Assembly (NCBI GenBank): GCA_946221025.1
Contig: CAMIMS010000001.1
Location: forward strand, 1 to 64,000
Length of the DNA stretch: 64,000 bases
Direction: 5' to 3'
From: an uncultured Pseudoclavibacter sp.
GTDB taxonomy: Bacteria > Actinomycetota > Actinomycetes > Actinomycetales > Microbacteriaceae
Shown one piece after another: positions 1 through 7,820 of this stretch. Both the position numbers and the translations under genes were made by a program. The number at the start of each line of letters is the position of its first letter. Position 1 is the first letter of the stretch. The notes below the pieces were generated by a model. That model was not told the origin of the DNA. It did no database searches and saw only the letters and a list, made by a program, of their open reading frames with translations.

Positions 1-668
1 AACTGCGGTTTGGCGACAACGACCGCATCGCCGCACTCGTCGCGAACCTCGCCCACGCCGACGCGATGGTGCTGCTCACCGACGTCGACGGCCTGCACGA
101 CGGCCCGCCCTCGAACCCCGGCTCCAAGCGCATCCCCGATGTTGAGAACCTGGATGAGATTGAGGGCATCGAAGTCGGCGGCTCTGGTTCGAAGGTCGGC
201 ACCGGCGGCATGGTGACGAAGCTGAAGTCCGTCGCGATCGCGACCGAATCCGGTATCCCGGTCGTGCTCACGACCGTTTCGCAGGCGCGCGAAGCTCTCG
301 CGGGCGACCCGGTCGGCACCTGCTTCGCCGCCACCGGCAAGCGTCGCTCGCGCCATCACCTCTGGCTGAAGCACGCGGCGCGCACCTTCGGCCGCGTCAC
401 CATCGACGAGGGCGCCGAGCGCGCTCTCTCGGGGGGCAAAGCCTCACTGCTCGCGGCGGGAATCGTCGATGTCGAGGGCGACTTCACAGGGGGCGACCCG
501 ATCTCCATCATCACGCGCGATGGGCGCGAGGTTGCCCGCGGCATGGTGAGTTTTCACGCGGATGAGGTCAGCGCGATGCAAGGCAAATCCACCACCGACC
601 TCGTGGACGAACTCGGCGATGCATACGGCAAAGCGGTCGTGCACCTCGACCACCTCGTGTTGATGTAG
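1..668 (+). CDS. proB: Glutamate 5-kinase, C-terminal part (5' end outside window)
   Basis: ATP-dependent phosphorylation of L-glutamate to gamma-glutamyl phosphate, first step of proline synthesis. Reading frame 3 is open from the window edge (LRFGDNDRIAALVANLAHAD), which matches the FGDND segment of the amino-acid kinase domain, followed by VLLTDVDGLHDGPP and the GGSGSKVGTGGMVTK nucleotide-binding segment. The last roughly 80 residues (from about RRSRHHLWL) look like the C-terminal PUA domain found in long-form ProB. The true start lies upstream of the window. proA follows after a gap of about 60 bases on the same strand, the usual proBA arrangement. Confidence 0.95.
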   Translation, partial: LRFGDNDRIAALVANLAHADAMVLLTDVDGLHDGPPSNPGSKRIPDVENLDEIEGIEVGGSGSKVGTGGMVTKLKSVAIATESGIPVVLTTVSQAREALAGDPVGTCFAATGKRRSRHHLWLKHAARTFGRVTIDEGAERALSGGKASLLAAGIVDVEGDFTGGDPISIITRDGREVARGMVSFHADEVSAMQGKSTTDLVDELGDAYGKAVVHLDHLVLM

Positions 669-731
669 CGGGCTGGGTGAAGCTACCGGAACCGGCTCAG
701 GATGTCGGTGGTGTCCGCGTACGATCAATGC

Positions 732-2066
732 ATGACTGACGCGACTTCCACCGGTTCGATTCCCGCCGAGCAACGAACGGCCGGTGATGCCGCGCAGAAG
801 TCGCCGAAGGAGGCCATCGAATCGATCGCGCGCGCCGCGAAGATCGCGGCCCGAAGCCTTGCCACCGCGAACCGAGCCGTGAAAGACGCCGCGCTCCACG
901 CCATTGCCGACGCGCTCGTTGCCGCGACCGAAGAGATCGTTGCCGCGAATGCGAACGATCTCGAACGCGGCCGCGAGAACGGCATTAGCGCGGGCCTGCT
1001 CGACCGGCTCGAACTGAACCCCGACCGCATCGCCGCCATCGCCGATGCGCTTCGCGAAATCGCCGCCCTGCCCGACCCGGTGGGGGAGATCGTCCGCGGG
1101 TCGACGCTCGCGAACGGCCTTCGGCTTAAGCAGGTGCGCGTGCCCATGGGCGTGGTCGGCATGATCTACGAGGCGCGCCCGAACGTGACCGTCGACGCAT
1201 CCGGTCTCGCGCTGAAGAGCGGCAACGCCGTGATTCTTCGCGGCGGGTCTGCTGCCGAAAAGAGCAACCGCGTGATCGTGCGCGTCATTGGCGAGGCACT
1301 CGAGTCGCAGGGGCTACCTGCTGAGCTCGTGCAGTCGATCGATGCGTGGGGTCGTGAAGGCGCGGTGGAACTCATGCATGCCCGCGGGCTCGTCGATGTG
1401 CTCGTGCCGCGAGGCGGGGCCGGGCTCATCCAGACCGTTGTTCGCGAAGCGACGGTTCCGGCGATCGAGACGGGCGTTGGAAATGTGCACATCTACGTCG
1501 ACGAGTCGGCCGACCTCGATGCGGCACTCGAAATCGTCGTGAACGCGAAGACGCAGCGCGTCGGCGTGTGCAACGCCGCCGAGAACCTGCTCGTGCACGA
1601 AGCGGTCGCAGAGCAGTTCATCCCGGAAGTCTCCCGCGCACTCGGTGAGCACGGCGTCGTGCTGCACGCCGACGACGGGTTCTCGAACCTGGTTCCGGAT
1701 GGGGCGGCAGAACTCGTCGCGGTGTCCGACGACGATTGGGACACCGAATACCTCTCGCTTGATCTCGCGGCTCGGCTCGTGCCCGACCTCGACACCGCGA
1801 TTGATCACATCCGCCAGCACACGAGCGGACACACCGAGGCGATCCTCACGCAGAATCTCGCCGCGAGTGAGCGCTTCATTGCCGAGATCGATGCGGCGGC
1901 GGTGATGGTGAACGCATCCACCCGCTTCACCGACGGCGGGCAGTTCGGCCTCGGCGCTGAACTCGGCATCTCAACCCAGAAACTCCACGCCCGAGGCCCG
2001 ATGGGTCTCGCCGAACTCACGACCACGAAGTGGATCGTGAACGGCGACGGTCACGTTCGGCCGTAG
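732..2066 (+). CDS. proA: Gamma-glutamyl phosphate reductase
   Basis: NADPH-dependent reduction of gamma-glutamyl phosphate to glutamate semialdehyde, second step of proline synthesis. It belongs to the aldehyde dehydrogenase superfamily; visible family segments are MGVVGMIYEARPNVTVD, LKSGNAVILRGGS, the catalytic cysteine region QRVGVCNAAENLLVH and the C-terminal FTDGGQFGLGAELGISTQKLHARGP (split here only in reading). Start: I chose the ATG at 732 because a TACGAT -10 box (720-725) lies 6 nt upstream and no Shine-Dalgarno is seen, so the message is probably leaderless. An in-frame ATG at 702 would add ten residues. Length of about 444 residues is close to the family norm. Confidence 0.95.
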   Translation: MTDATSTGSIPAEQRTAGDAAQKSPKEAIESIARAAKIAARSLATANRAVKDAALHAIADALVAATEEIVAANANDLERGRENGISAGLLDRLELNPDRIAAIADALREIAALPDPVGEIVRGSTLANGLRLKQVRVPMGVVGMIYEARPNVTVDASGLALKSGNAVILRGGSAAEKSNRVIVRVIGEALESQGLPAELVQSIDAWGREGAVELMHARGLVDVLVPRGGAGLIQTVVREATVPAIETGVGNVHIYVDESADLDAALEIVVNAKTQRVGVCNAAENLLVHEAVAEQFIPEVSRALGEHGVVLHADDGFSNLVPDGAAELVAVSDDDWDTEYLSLDLAARLVPDLDTAIDHIRQHTSGHTEAILTQNLAASERFIAEIDAAAVMVNASTRFTDGGQFGLGAELGISTQKLHARGPMGLAELTTTKWIVNGDGHVRP

Positions 2067-2084
2067 GCGAGGGCTGGTTCGCGC

Positions 2085-2142
2085 CGACGCGCACGTGCTG
2101 GCGTGACTGGGCGTTCGGCAGTAGCGACGCGCACGTGCTGGC
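2085..2142. repeat. Two exact 18-bp direct repeats before the CAT tRNA
   Basis: CGACGCGCACGTGCTGGC occurs at 2085-2102 and again at 2125-2142, a 40-base period. Each copy contains the palindrome GCACGTGC. The pair sits between the proA stop and the tRNA, about 25 bases before a TACGAT hexamer at 2167-2172 that could be the tRNA promoter. Function unknown; operator sites or a small duplication are both possible. Confidence 0.6.
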
Positions 2143-2198
2143 CACGCGCAGCCCGTGGCGGCGGGGTACGATCGCGAAGGCCCGCGCGAAGCGGGTGC

Positions 2199-2272
2199 GG
2201 GGCGGTAGCTCAGCTGGTTAGAGCAGTGGACTCATAATCCATCGGTCACGGGTTCAAGTCCCGTCCGCCCTA
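2199..2272 (+). tRNA. tRNA with CAT anticodon (tRNA-Met elongator, or tRNA-Ile2)
   Basis: A full cloverleaf can be drawn: acceptor GGGGCGG with CCGCCCT (one G-T pair), D arm GCTC/GAGC, anticodon stem GTGGA/TCCAT with loop CTCATAA, T arm ACGGG/CCCGT with loop TTCAAGT, discriminator A. CCA is not encoded (CGA follows). Both elongator tRNA-Met and the lysidine-modified tRNA-Ile2 have a CAT anticodon in the gene and I cannot separate them by eye. A likely -10 box, TACGAT, is at 2167-2172. Confidence 0.93.
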
Positions 2273-2289
2273 CGAACCGAGATCATCGC

Positions 2290-2721
2290 CTACCGGTTGA
2301 AGTCGTCGTTGATGACCACATCCGCCGAGCCTTCGGGCAGGGCCCGGTCGCAGGGCATGTGCACGACCACGCGCACGCCGCTGAGCACCACCTCCTGCTG
2401 AGGACGGCACGACACGGTCACATCGCCCTCGAACAGCAGGGTCGCCACCGGCGCTACGACCTGATTGTTCGCGTTGCTCACGGCAAGACTCACCCTCAGC
2501 GATGCCCCGTCGGGTCCAGCGGTGACGCCGCCATCGGCGAGTTTGTAATCGGGCGAATGCGTTGAATCCTGCACCCGGAAGCGCGGGTCGCCCGGGGCCC
2601 CGCTCGTCTCATTCGGCCCGTCGTTAGATGTGGCGCATCCAGTGAGGCCGAGGGCTACTGCCGAACACGCGAGTCCGACCGCCAATGAACGGATGGGGGA
2701 GCGGTCAACGGGTCGGCGCAT
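2290..2721 (-). CDS. Putative secreted lipoprotein, function unknown
   Basis: A 143-residue protein with an N-terminal positive stretch, a hydrophobic core and a lipobox LTGC ending at Cys29, so it is probably lipidated and held on the outer face of the membrane. The rest is a small beta-rich domain with two later cysteines (SCRPQQE and MPCDRAL) that could form a disulfide. I do not recognise the family. A TAGGAT hexamer on the minus strand (2733-2728) lies 6 nt before the ATG, so the message is probably leaderless. It converges on the tRNA gene and diverges from glgP. Confidence 0.8.
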   Translation of the reverse strand: MRRPVDRSPIRSLAVGLACSAVALGLTGCATSNDGPNETSGAPGDPRFRVQDSTHSPDYKLADGGVTAGPDGASLRVSLAVSNANNQVVAPVATLLFEGDVTVSCRPQQEVVLSGVRVVVHMPCDRALPEGSADVVINDDFNR

Positions 2722-2842
2722 GCGGTCATCCTATGAACGCGCAAGCACCCGAACAGGCTGAGAAACGCCCTATCAGCCTCGATGCGTCATCCACGCGTCA
2801 CAGTTCAGACGCAGGCCAAACGTGCTCGGTACGGTACGCCTC

Positions 2843-5416
2843 GTGAAGGTTTACGACACGCTCAGCATCGCACCCGTCCTGCCGACCGAACTGCAGCCCC
2901 TCAACGACCTCGCGAAGAACCTTCGCTGGTCGTGGCGGCCCGAAGCGCAGGAACTGTTCGCCGAGGCCGACCCGCAAACGTGGGAGGCAAGCGGCGGCAA
3001 CCCCATTCGGGTGCTCGCCGGACTCAGCGCCAGCCGCGCCCGTGAACTCGCAAACGACACTGACTTTCTGAGGCGCATGCACGACGAGGTCGAGGACCTC
3101 GAGCGCTACCTCGCCTCGCCCCGCTGGTACGAGAACGCCGCGACCGACGCCGGCGACAACGACACGCTCGTCGCGTACTTCTCGATGGAGTTCGGCATCA
3201 CGCAATCGCTGCCCGTGTACTCGGGCGGCCTCGGCGTGCTCGCCGGAGACCACATGAAGAGCGCCTCCGACCTCGGCGTGCCGATCATCGGCATCGGCCT
3301 CATGTACACCTACGGCTACTTCTCGCAGTCGCTCTCGGCCGACGGCTGGCAGCAGGAGAACTACGAAGCGCACCCGCCGCAGACCCTCCCGGTCGAGCCG
3401 GTCACCGATGAGCAGGGCGAGCAGGTGCACGTCTCGGTCACCTTCCCCGACCACAACGAAGTGCACATCGCGCTCTACGTGGCCAAGGTCGGCCGCGTGC
3501 CGCTGCTGCTGCTCGACACGAACATCGAGCGCAACAGCGACGACGCGCGCACCATCACCGACCGCCTCTACGGCGGCGACATCGAGCACCGCATCAAGCA
3601 GGAACTCATCCTCGGCGTTGGGGGCCTGCGCGCCGTGCAAGCCTTCTGCCGCGCAACCGGCCGCCCGCAGCCGAGCGTCGTGCACATGAACGAAGGCCAC
3701 GCGGGCTTCTCGGGCATCGAGCGGATGAGCCAGCTCATGCAGTCGGGCGCCGACTTCGAATCGGCCCTCACTGCCGTGCGCGCATCCACCGTCTTCACCA
3801 CGCACACCCCGGTGCCGGCCGGCATCGACCGCTTCGATGCCCACCTCGCGCACCGCTACCTGAACCCCGATGAGCGAGGCGAATCGCAGCTGTGCCCCTC
3901 GGTGCCGGTTGAGCGCGTGATCGCGCTCGGCGCCGAAGACGACCCGTCGCGCTTCAACATGGCCCACCTCGGCCTTCGCCTCGCGCAGTACGCGAACGGT
4001 GTGGCGAAGCTGCACGGTGAGGTCAGCCGTGCGATGTTCCAGGGCCTCTACCCGAACGTGCCGGTGAACGAGGTTCCGATCACCTCCATCACGAACGGTG
4101 TGCACACGCCCACGTGGACAAGCCCGCGCATGCGCCCGGTCGTCGACGCGATGGCGAACGGCGCGAACCTCGCCACCGCGACCGAATGGACCAAGCCGGA
4201 TGCGGTCAGCGACGAAGAGCTGTGGGCGATCCGCAACGACCTGCGACACGACCTCATCCAGACCGCCCGCGCCTCCGTCACGAAGTCGTGGATGGCTCGC
4301 GGCTCGCAGCCGATCGAGCTTCGCTGGGTGCAGAACCTGCTCGACGAGAACACGCTCACCATCGGGTTCGCGCGACGCGTCGCCACCTACAAGCGCCTCA
4401 CGCTCATGCTCACCGACCGTGAGCGCCTCGCCCGCATCCTCACGAACCCCGACCGCCCCGTGCAGTTCGTCATCGCCGGTAAGGCGCACCCGGCCGATAT
4501 GGGCGGCAAGCAGCTGCTGCAGGAGCTCGTGCGCTTCGCCGATGAGGCCGGCGTGCGCGACCGCATCGTGTTCCTGCCCGACTACAACGTCTCGCTCGCC
4601 TCGGTGCTGTGCGCGGGCGCTGACGTGTGGATGAACAACCCCATCCGCCCGCAGGAGGCGTCGGGCACCTCGGGCATGAAGGTGGTCATGAACGGTGGCC
4701 TCACCTTCTCGATCTCCGACGGATGGTGGGATGAGGCCCGCGACGACTCGCTCGGCTGGACCATTCCCGACGCCCTGCACGGCGACGCGTACCAGCGCGA
4801 CGCCTGGGAGTCGGATGCGCTCTACAGCATCATCGAGAACGAGATCGCGCCGATGTTTTACGACCGCGACGAGGCCGGCATCCCGCGCGAATGGCTGAGC
4901 ATGATGCGCCGCTCGATGACCGAGCTCGGCCCGAAGTTCGCAGCCGAGCGCATGGTTCGCGACTACGTTGAGCAGCTCTACCTGCCGGCCGGGCGCAGCA
5001 GTCGCGCCGTCGCGGGGGAGCGTGCGGCGTCGTTCGCCGAGTGGCAGCGTCATGTGCGCGACGCCTGGCCGCAGGTCGCCGTTGAGTCTGCGCGCGTGGA
5101 GGAGCAGGCGCCCCAGGCGGGTGAGAACGTGGCCGTCAGCGCCACGCTCCGCCTCGGCTCGCTCAGTGCCGACGACGTGCGCGTTGAGCTCGTCTTCGGC
5201 CCCACTGACGGCCACGGCGAGCTGGTTCCAGAAGCAATCGTGCCAATGGAGCCGGTGGCCGGTTCGAACGAGTTCCGCGCTTCGTTCACCGCGGATGTGC
5301 CGGGCGCCTTCGGCTGGACGGTGCGGGTCGTTCCGCATCACGAGCTGCTCGGATCGTTCGCCGAAATGGGCCTCGTTCGAACGCCCGCCGACTTCACGTA
5401 TTCGCCGGCGTTCTAA
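2843..5416 (+). CDS. glgP: Alpha-glucan (glycogen) phosphorylase
   Basis: Phosphorolysis of alpha-1,4-glucan to glucose-1-phosphate. About 857 residues with the N-terminal helical extension typical of the short actinobacterial class (PVLPTELQPLNDLAKNLRWSW), the FSMEFGI and YSGGLGVLAGDH segments, and the pyridoxal phosphate site GTSGMK with Lys near residue 613. Start: GTG at 2843 follows a TACGGT -10 box (2830-2835) by 7 nt, pointing to a leaderless message; an in-frame GTG at 2822 would add seven residues. It stands alone, and a 17-bp inverted repeat follows the stop. Glucose-1-phosphate would feed glycolysis alongside the polyphosphate glucokinase at 21263. Confidence 0.95.
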   Translation: MKVYDTLSIAPVLPTELQPLNDLAKNLRWSWRPEAQELFAEADPQTWEASGGNPIRVLAGLSASRARELANDTDFLRRMHDEVEDLERYLASPRWYENAATDAGDNDTLVAYFSMEFGITQSLPVYSGGLGVLAGDHMKSASDLGVPIIGIGLMYTYGYFSQSLSADGWQQENYEAHPPQTLPVEPVTDEQGEQVHVSVTFPDHNEVHIALYVAKVGRVPLLLLDTNIERNSDDARTITDRLYGGDIEHRIKQELILGVGGLRAVQAFCRATGRPQPSVVHMNEGHAGFSGIERMSQLMQSGADFESALTAVRASTVFTTHTPVPAGIDRFDAHLAHRYLNPDERGESQLCPSVPVERVIALGAEDDPSRFNMAHLGLRLAQYANGVAKLHGEVSRAMFQGLYPNVPVNEVPITSITNGVHTPTWTSPRMRPVVDAMANGANLATATEWTKPDAVSDEELWAIRNDLRHDLIQTARASVTKSWMARGSQPIELRWVQNLLDENTLTIGFARRVATYKRLTLMLTDRERLARILTNPDRPVQFVIAGKAHPADMGGKQLLQELVRFADEAGVRDRIVFLPDYNVSLASVLCAGADVWMNNPIRPQEASGTSGMKVVMNGGLTFSISDGWWDEARDDSLGWTIPDALHGDAYQRDAWESDALYSIIENEIAPMFYDRDEAGIPREWLSMMRRSMTELGPKFAAERMVRDYVEQLYLPAGRSSRAVAGERAASFAEWQRHVRDAWPQVAVESARVEEQAPQAGENVAVSATLRLGSLSADDVRVELVFGPTDGHGELVPEAIVPMEPVAGSNEFRASFTADVPGAFGWTVRVVPHHELLGSFAEMGLVRTPADFTYSPAF

Positions 5417-5426
5417 TCCAGGCGAG

Positions 5427-5487
5427 TCTGCCGCGCGGCGTGTGAGCTGTTCACTGAGAGTTCAGCGAAAACACGCCGCGCGGCAGA
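5427..5487. terminator. Long hairpin after glgP
   Basis: A perfect 17-nt inverted repeat (5427-5443 and 5471-5487) with a 27-nt loop that can itself pair (GCTG with CAGC). No T-run follows, so it is a U-less terminator candidate; it lies between the glgP stop and the promoter of the DUF3145 gene. Confidence 0.6.
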
Positions 5488-5496
5488 ATCACAGGC

Positions 5497-5526
5497 TTGT
5501 CATTCGGGGTTAGCCTCGGGCATACT
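5497..5526 (+). promoter_or_regulatory. Probable sigma-70 promoter of the DUF3145 gene
   Basis: TTGTCA at 5497-5502 and CATACT at 5521-5526 are 18 nt apart. The GCATACTT context is repeated in the DUF4193 promoter at 52487. The predicted leader to the ATG at 5628 is about 95 nt. Confidence 0.6.
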
Positions 5527-5627
5527 TCCAGTGACGACAGAAATGTCCGATATCTGAAAATAGGAGTGCTTCGGCACTTCATTCCAAAGGTCGTTGGGGA
5601 AGACGGTCCAGTGGAATGGAGGAGCTC

Positions 5628-6131
5628 ATGGAAGCACAGACCGCACGTGGAGTGCTCTATGTTCACTCCGCACCGAAGGCGCTCTGCTCTCACATCGAAT
5701 GGGGGGTCGGGCGTGTACTGGGGGTACCTGCGCGCATGCAATGGAACGCCCAGCCGATCATGTCCGGCGCCCAGCGCGCTGAATACCAGTGGGAGGGGCG
5801 ACCAGGCGACGCCGCAGCGATCGCTTCCACCCTTCGCGGGTGGATGCACCTTCGCTTCGAGGTGACCGAGGAGGCGTCAGAGGGCCGCGATCCGGGTCGG
5901 TGGATGCACACGCCAGAACTCGGCATCTTCTATTCGCAGTGCGACGCTGCGGGCAACGCCGTCGTGCCCGAAGATCGCATCCGCTACGCCATGGAGCTTG
6001 CCGCGGGCAACGCCTCAGAGCTGCACCGCGAACTGCGTCTGGCGCTCGGCCAGGCCTGGGACGACGAGCTTGAGCCGTTCCGCACCGCGGGCGACAACTC
6101 GCCGGTGGTCTGGATGCACCGCGTCGGCTAG
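5628..6131 (+). CDS. DUF3145 family protein
   Basis: A 167-residue actinobacterial protein of unknown function; the opening residues GVLYVHSAPKALCSHIEWGVGRVLG are characteristic. In actinobacteria such as Streptomyces coelicolor this family follows fabF in the fatty acid synthase gene cluster, which suggests a link to fatty acid synthesis. Start: ATG at 5628 has GGAGGAG at 5618-5624; the in-frame ATG at 5616 overlaps that Shine-Dalgarno and is unlikely. Here the gene points toward acpP and is separated from it by a two-way terminator. Confidence 0.9.
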   Translation: MEAQTARGVLYVHSAPKALCSHIEWGVGRVLGVPARMQWNAQPIMSGAQRAEYQWEGRPGDAAAIASTLRGWMHLRFEVTEEASEGRDPGRWMHTPELGIFYSQCDAAGNAVVPEDRIRYAMELAAGNASELHRELRLALGQAWDDELEPFRTAGDNSPVVWMHRVG

Positions 6132-6153
6132 CCGCCGCGCAAACGGATCGATA

Positions 6154-6198
6154 CGCGAAGAGGGCGGGCCCCCAACCGGGAGGCCCGCCCTCTTCGCG
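6154..6198. terminator. Bidirectional terminator between DUF3145 gene and acpP
   Basis: Perfect 17-nt inverted repeat 6154-6170 / 6182-6198 with an 11-nt loop, placed between the two convergent stop codons. Confidence 0.8.
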
Positions 6199-6213
6199 TG
6201 CGTGTTGAGAACG

Positions 6214-6465
6214 CTACTGCTGCTGCGCGTTGTCGATGAAGTCGACCGCGTCGCCGACGGTCTTGAGGTTCTGAACTTCCTCATCCGGAATCTTCACGCC
6301 GAAGCGCTCTTCCGCGTTGACGACAATCGTCATCATCGAGATCGAGTCGATGTCCAGGTCGTTCGTGAACGACTTGTCGCGGGAGATCGTCTCGGTCGCA
6401 ATGCCGGTCTCCTCGTTGACAAGTTCCGCGAGACCAGCTTCGATTTCTTCCTTGGTGTGCGCCAT
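6214..6465 (-). CDS. acpP: Acyl carrier protein
   Basis: An 83-residue acidic protein carrying acyl chains on a phosphopantetheine arm. The attachment site is Ser41 in DLDIDSISMM, followed by helix segments FGVKIPDEEV and VGDAVDFI. A Shine-Dalgarno-like GGGAG precedes the ATG. In S. coelicolor and relatives acpP lies between fabH and fabF; here both neighbours are absent, yet acpP is intact and appears to have its own promoter. It may serve phospholipid acyl transfer or another pathway; the lipoyl route through LipB is doubtful because lipB is absent from its usual place. Confidence 0.95.
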   Translation of the reverse strand: MAHTKEEIEAGLAELVNEETGIATETISRDKSFTNDLDIDSISMMTIVVNAEERFGVKIPDEEVQNLKTVGDAVDFIDNAQQQ

Positions 6466-6494
6466 GTCATCTCCCTATTCGATAGGCCAACGCG

Positions 6495-6523
6495 AGCCTA
6501 GTGACGGATATGCTGCCCGCTAA
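6495..6523 (-). promoter_or_regulatory. Candidate acpP promoter
   Basis: On the minus strand TTAGCG (6523-6518) and TAGGCT (6500-6495) are spaced 17 nt, about 30 nt before the acpP ATG. A hairpin AGGATGC/GCATCCT at 6529-6553 separates it from the upstream regulator gene. Confidence 0.5.
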
Positions 6524-6561
6524 TTAGGAGGATGCTCTATGAAATCGCATCCTGTTTTGTA

Positions 6562-7815
6562 CTAACCCGCATAGGCGGCGCGTCCGCGGCTAGCTTCACG
6601 CTGGTTCACCGCGACAACGCTCGCGAGGGCTTGCTCATCCTCGCGCGCAGGGTCGGCAAGCTGGCCGAGGATGAGCGCGCACTGCAGCGTGAAGGCCTCG
6701 CGGGGCTGGGTCGCATCCCATCCGAGAATCTCCGACACGCGCTTCAAGCGATACCGCACCGTGTTGGGGTGCACGTACAGGTCGCGTGCGGTCGCCTCGA
6801 GGGCCCGGCCGTGGCTGAGGTAGGCCGATAGCGTCGCGAGAAGGTCGCCGGAGTGCTCGGCAAGGGGCCGGTAAATGCGTTGGACGAGGGTCTTTCGAGC
6901 CAGCGGGTCACCCGCAAGCGCCCGTTCGGGCAGCAGGTCATCGGCGAGCATCGGGCGCGTGTTCATCCTCACGGCACCCGCGACCGCGAATCCGGCGAGA
7001 GCCGCGCGGGCACTTTTCGAGGCATGCACGACGCTCGGCACGGTCGGCCCGAGGACGAGGCGCCCGGGCCCGAAGCTGGAGTCAAGGTGAGCGGCCATGT
7101 CGAGGAAGGCCTGTTCGTTCTTCGGCACCGCCTCAGACATCGAACCGGTCCAGCGGCCCATGATCACGACCAACCGACTGCCGTGAACGCCGATGAGCAC
7201 ATCCATCTGGTTGCGCCTGGCAGCCCGGCGGATCTGGTCGGTCTCCACGCTCTTCGGGGTCGTGCCAACGAGAACCGCTGCAGCGCCGCGGTCAGACCAG
7301 CCGAGCGCCGCGACGCGGCTGGCGAGCTCGTCGTCGTGCTCGCCGGTGAGAATTGAATCCACCACGAGCGCCTCGAGCCGTTCATCCCAGAGCCCTCGCG
7401 CCTCAGCTGCGCGAGCGTAGATATCGGCCGCGGCGAAGGCGATCTCGCGCGAATACCGCAGGATGCCCTCGCGGATGAGGGTGTCTTCATCCGCTACCCG
7501 CTGCTCGACCACTTCGACCACGACCCGGATGAGCTGCAGCGTTTGCGTGAGCGAAATCGACCGCAGCAGTTCGCGGGGCGCTGCGTTGAACACGGTCATG
7601 CCCGACCAGGCGGTGCTTTCCGGGTTCTCAAATGCGTCGATGAACTGGGTGATGCCCGATTGGGCCACCATGCCGACCGCCGAGCGACGCCCTGGCGGCA
7701 TAGCGGCAAACCAGGGGAGCGTCTCCTCGAGCCGCCGCAGCACCGTCGAGGAGAGCTCACCGCTGACTGTGCGAAGCCAGGTCGCGCTATCTGCTTTGGA
7801 GCGTTGGCTGACCAC
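6562..7815 (-). CDS. PucR-type helix-turn-helix regulator, FasR-like
   Basis: A 417-residue regulator with a C-terminal PucR helix-turn-helix: LSHGRALEATARDLYVHPNT, then VRYRLKRVSEILGW. The middle part (VAALGWSDRGAAAVLVGTTP) looks like a GGDEF-derived PucR sensor fold. In S. coelicolor FasR activates the fabD-fabH-acpP-fabF operon just downstream. Here the only gene of that set left downstream is acpP. The GTG start at 7815 is 5 bases after the aceE stop, so the two genes are probably cotranscribed. Target genes in this organism are unknown. Confidence 0.88.
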   Translation of the reverse strand: MVSQRSKADSATWLRTVSGELSSTVLRRLEETLPWFAAMPPGRRSAVGMVAQSGITQFIDAFENPESTAWSGMTVFNAAPRELLRSISLTQTLQLIRVVVEVVEQRVADEDTLIREGILRYSREIAFAAADIYARAAEARGLWDERLEALVVDSILTGEHDDELASRVAALGWSDRGAAAVLVGTTPKSVETDQIRRAARRNQMDVLIGVHGSRLVVIMGRWTGSMSEAVPKNEQAFLDMAAHLDSSFGPGRLVLGPTVPSVVHASKSARAALAGFAVAGAVRMNTRPMLADDLLPERALAGDPLARKTLVQRIYRPLAEHSGDLLATLSAYLSHGRALEATARDLYVHPNTVRYRLKRVSEILGWDATQPREAFTLQCALILGQLADPAREDEQALASVVAVNQREASRGRAAYAG

Positions 7816-7820
7816 GGCGC

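Noticed and set aside
2798..5341. 847-codon minus-strand open frame across glgP
   Set aside because: The plus strand encodes an unmistakable glycogen phosphorylase; the minus frame is its shadow with no known motif.
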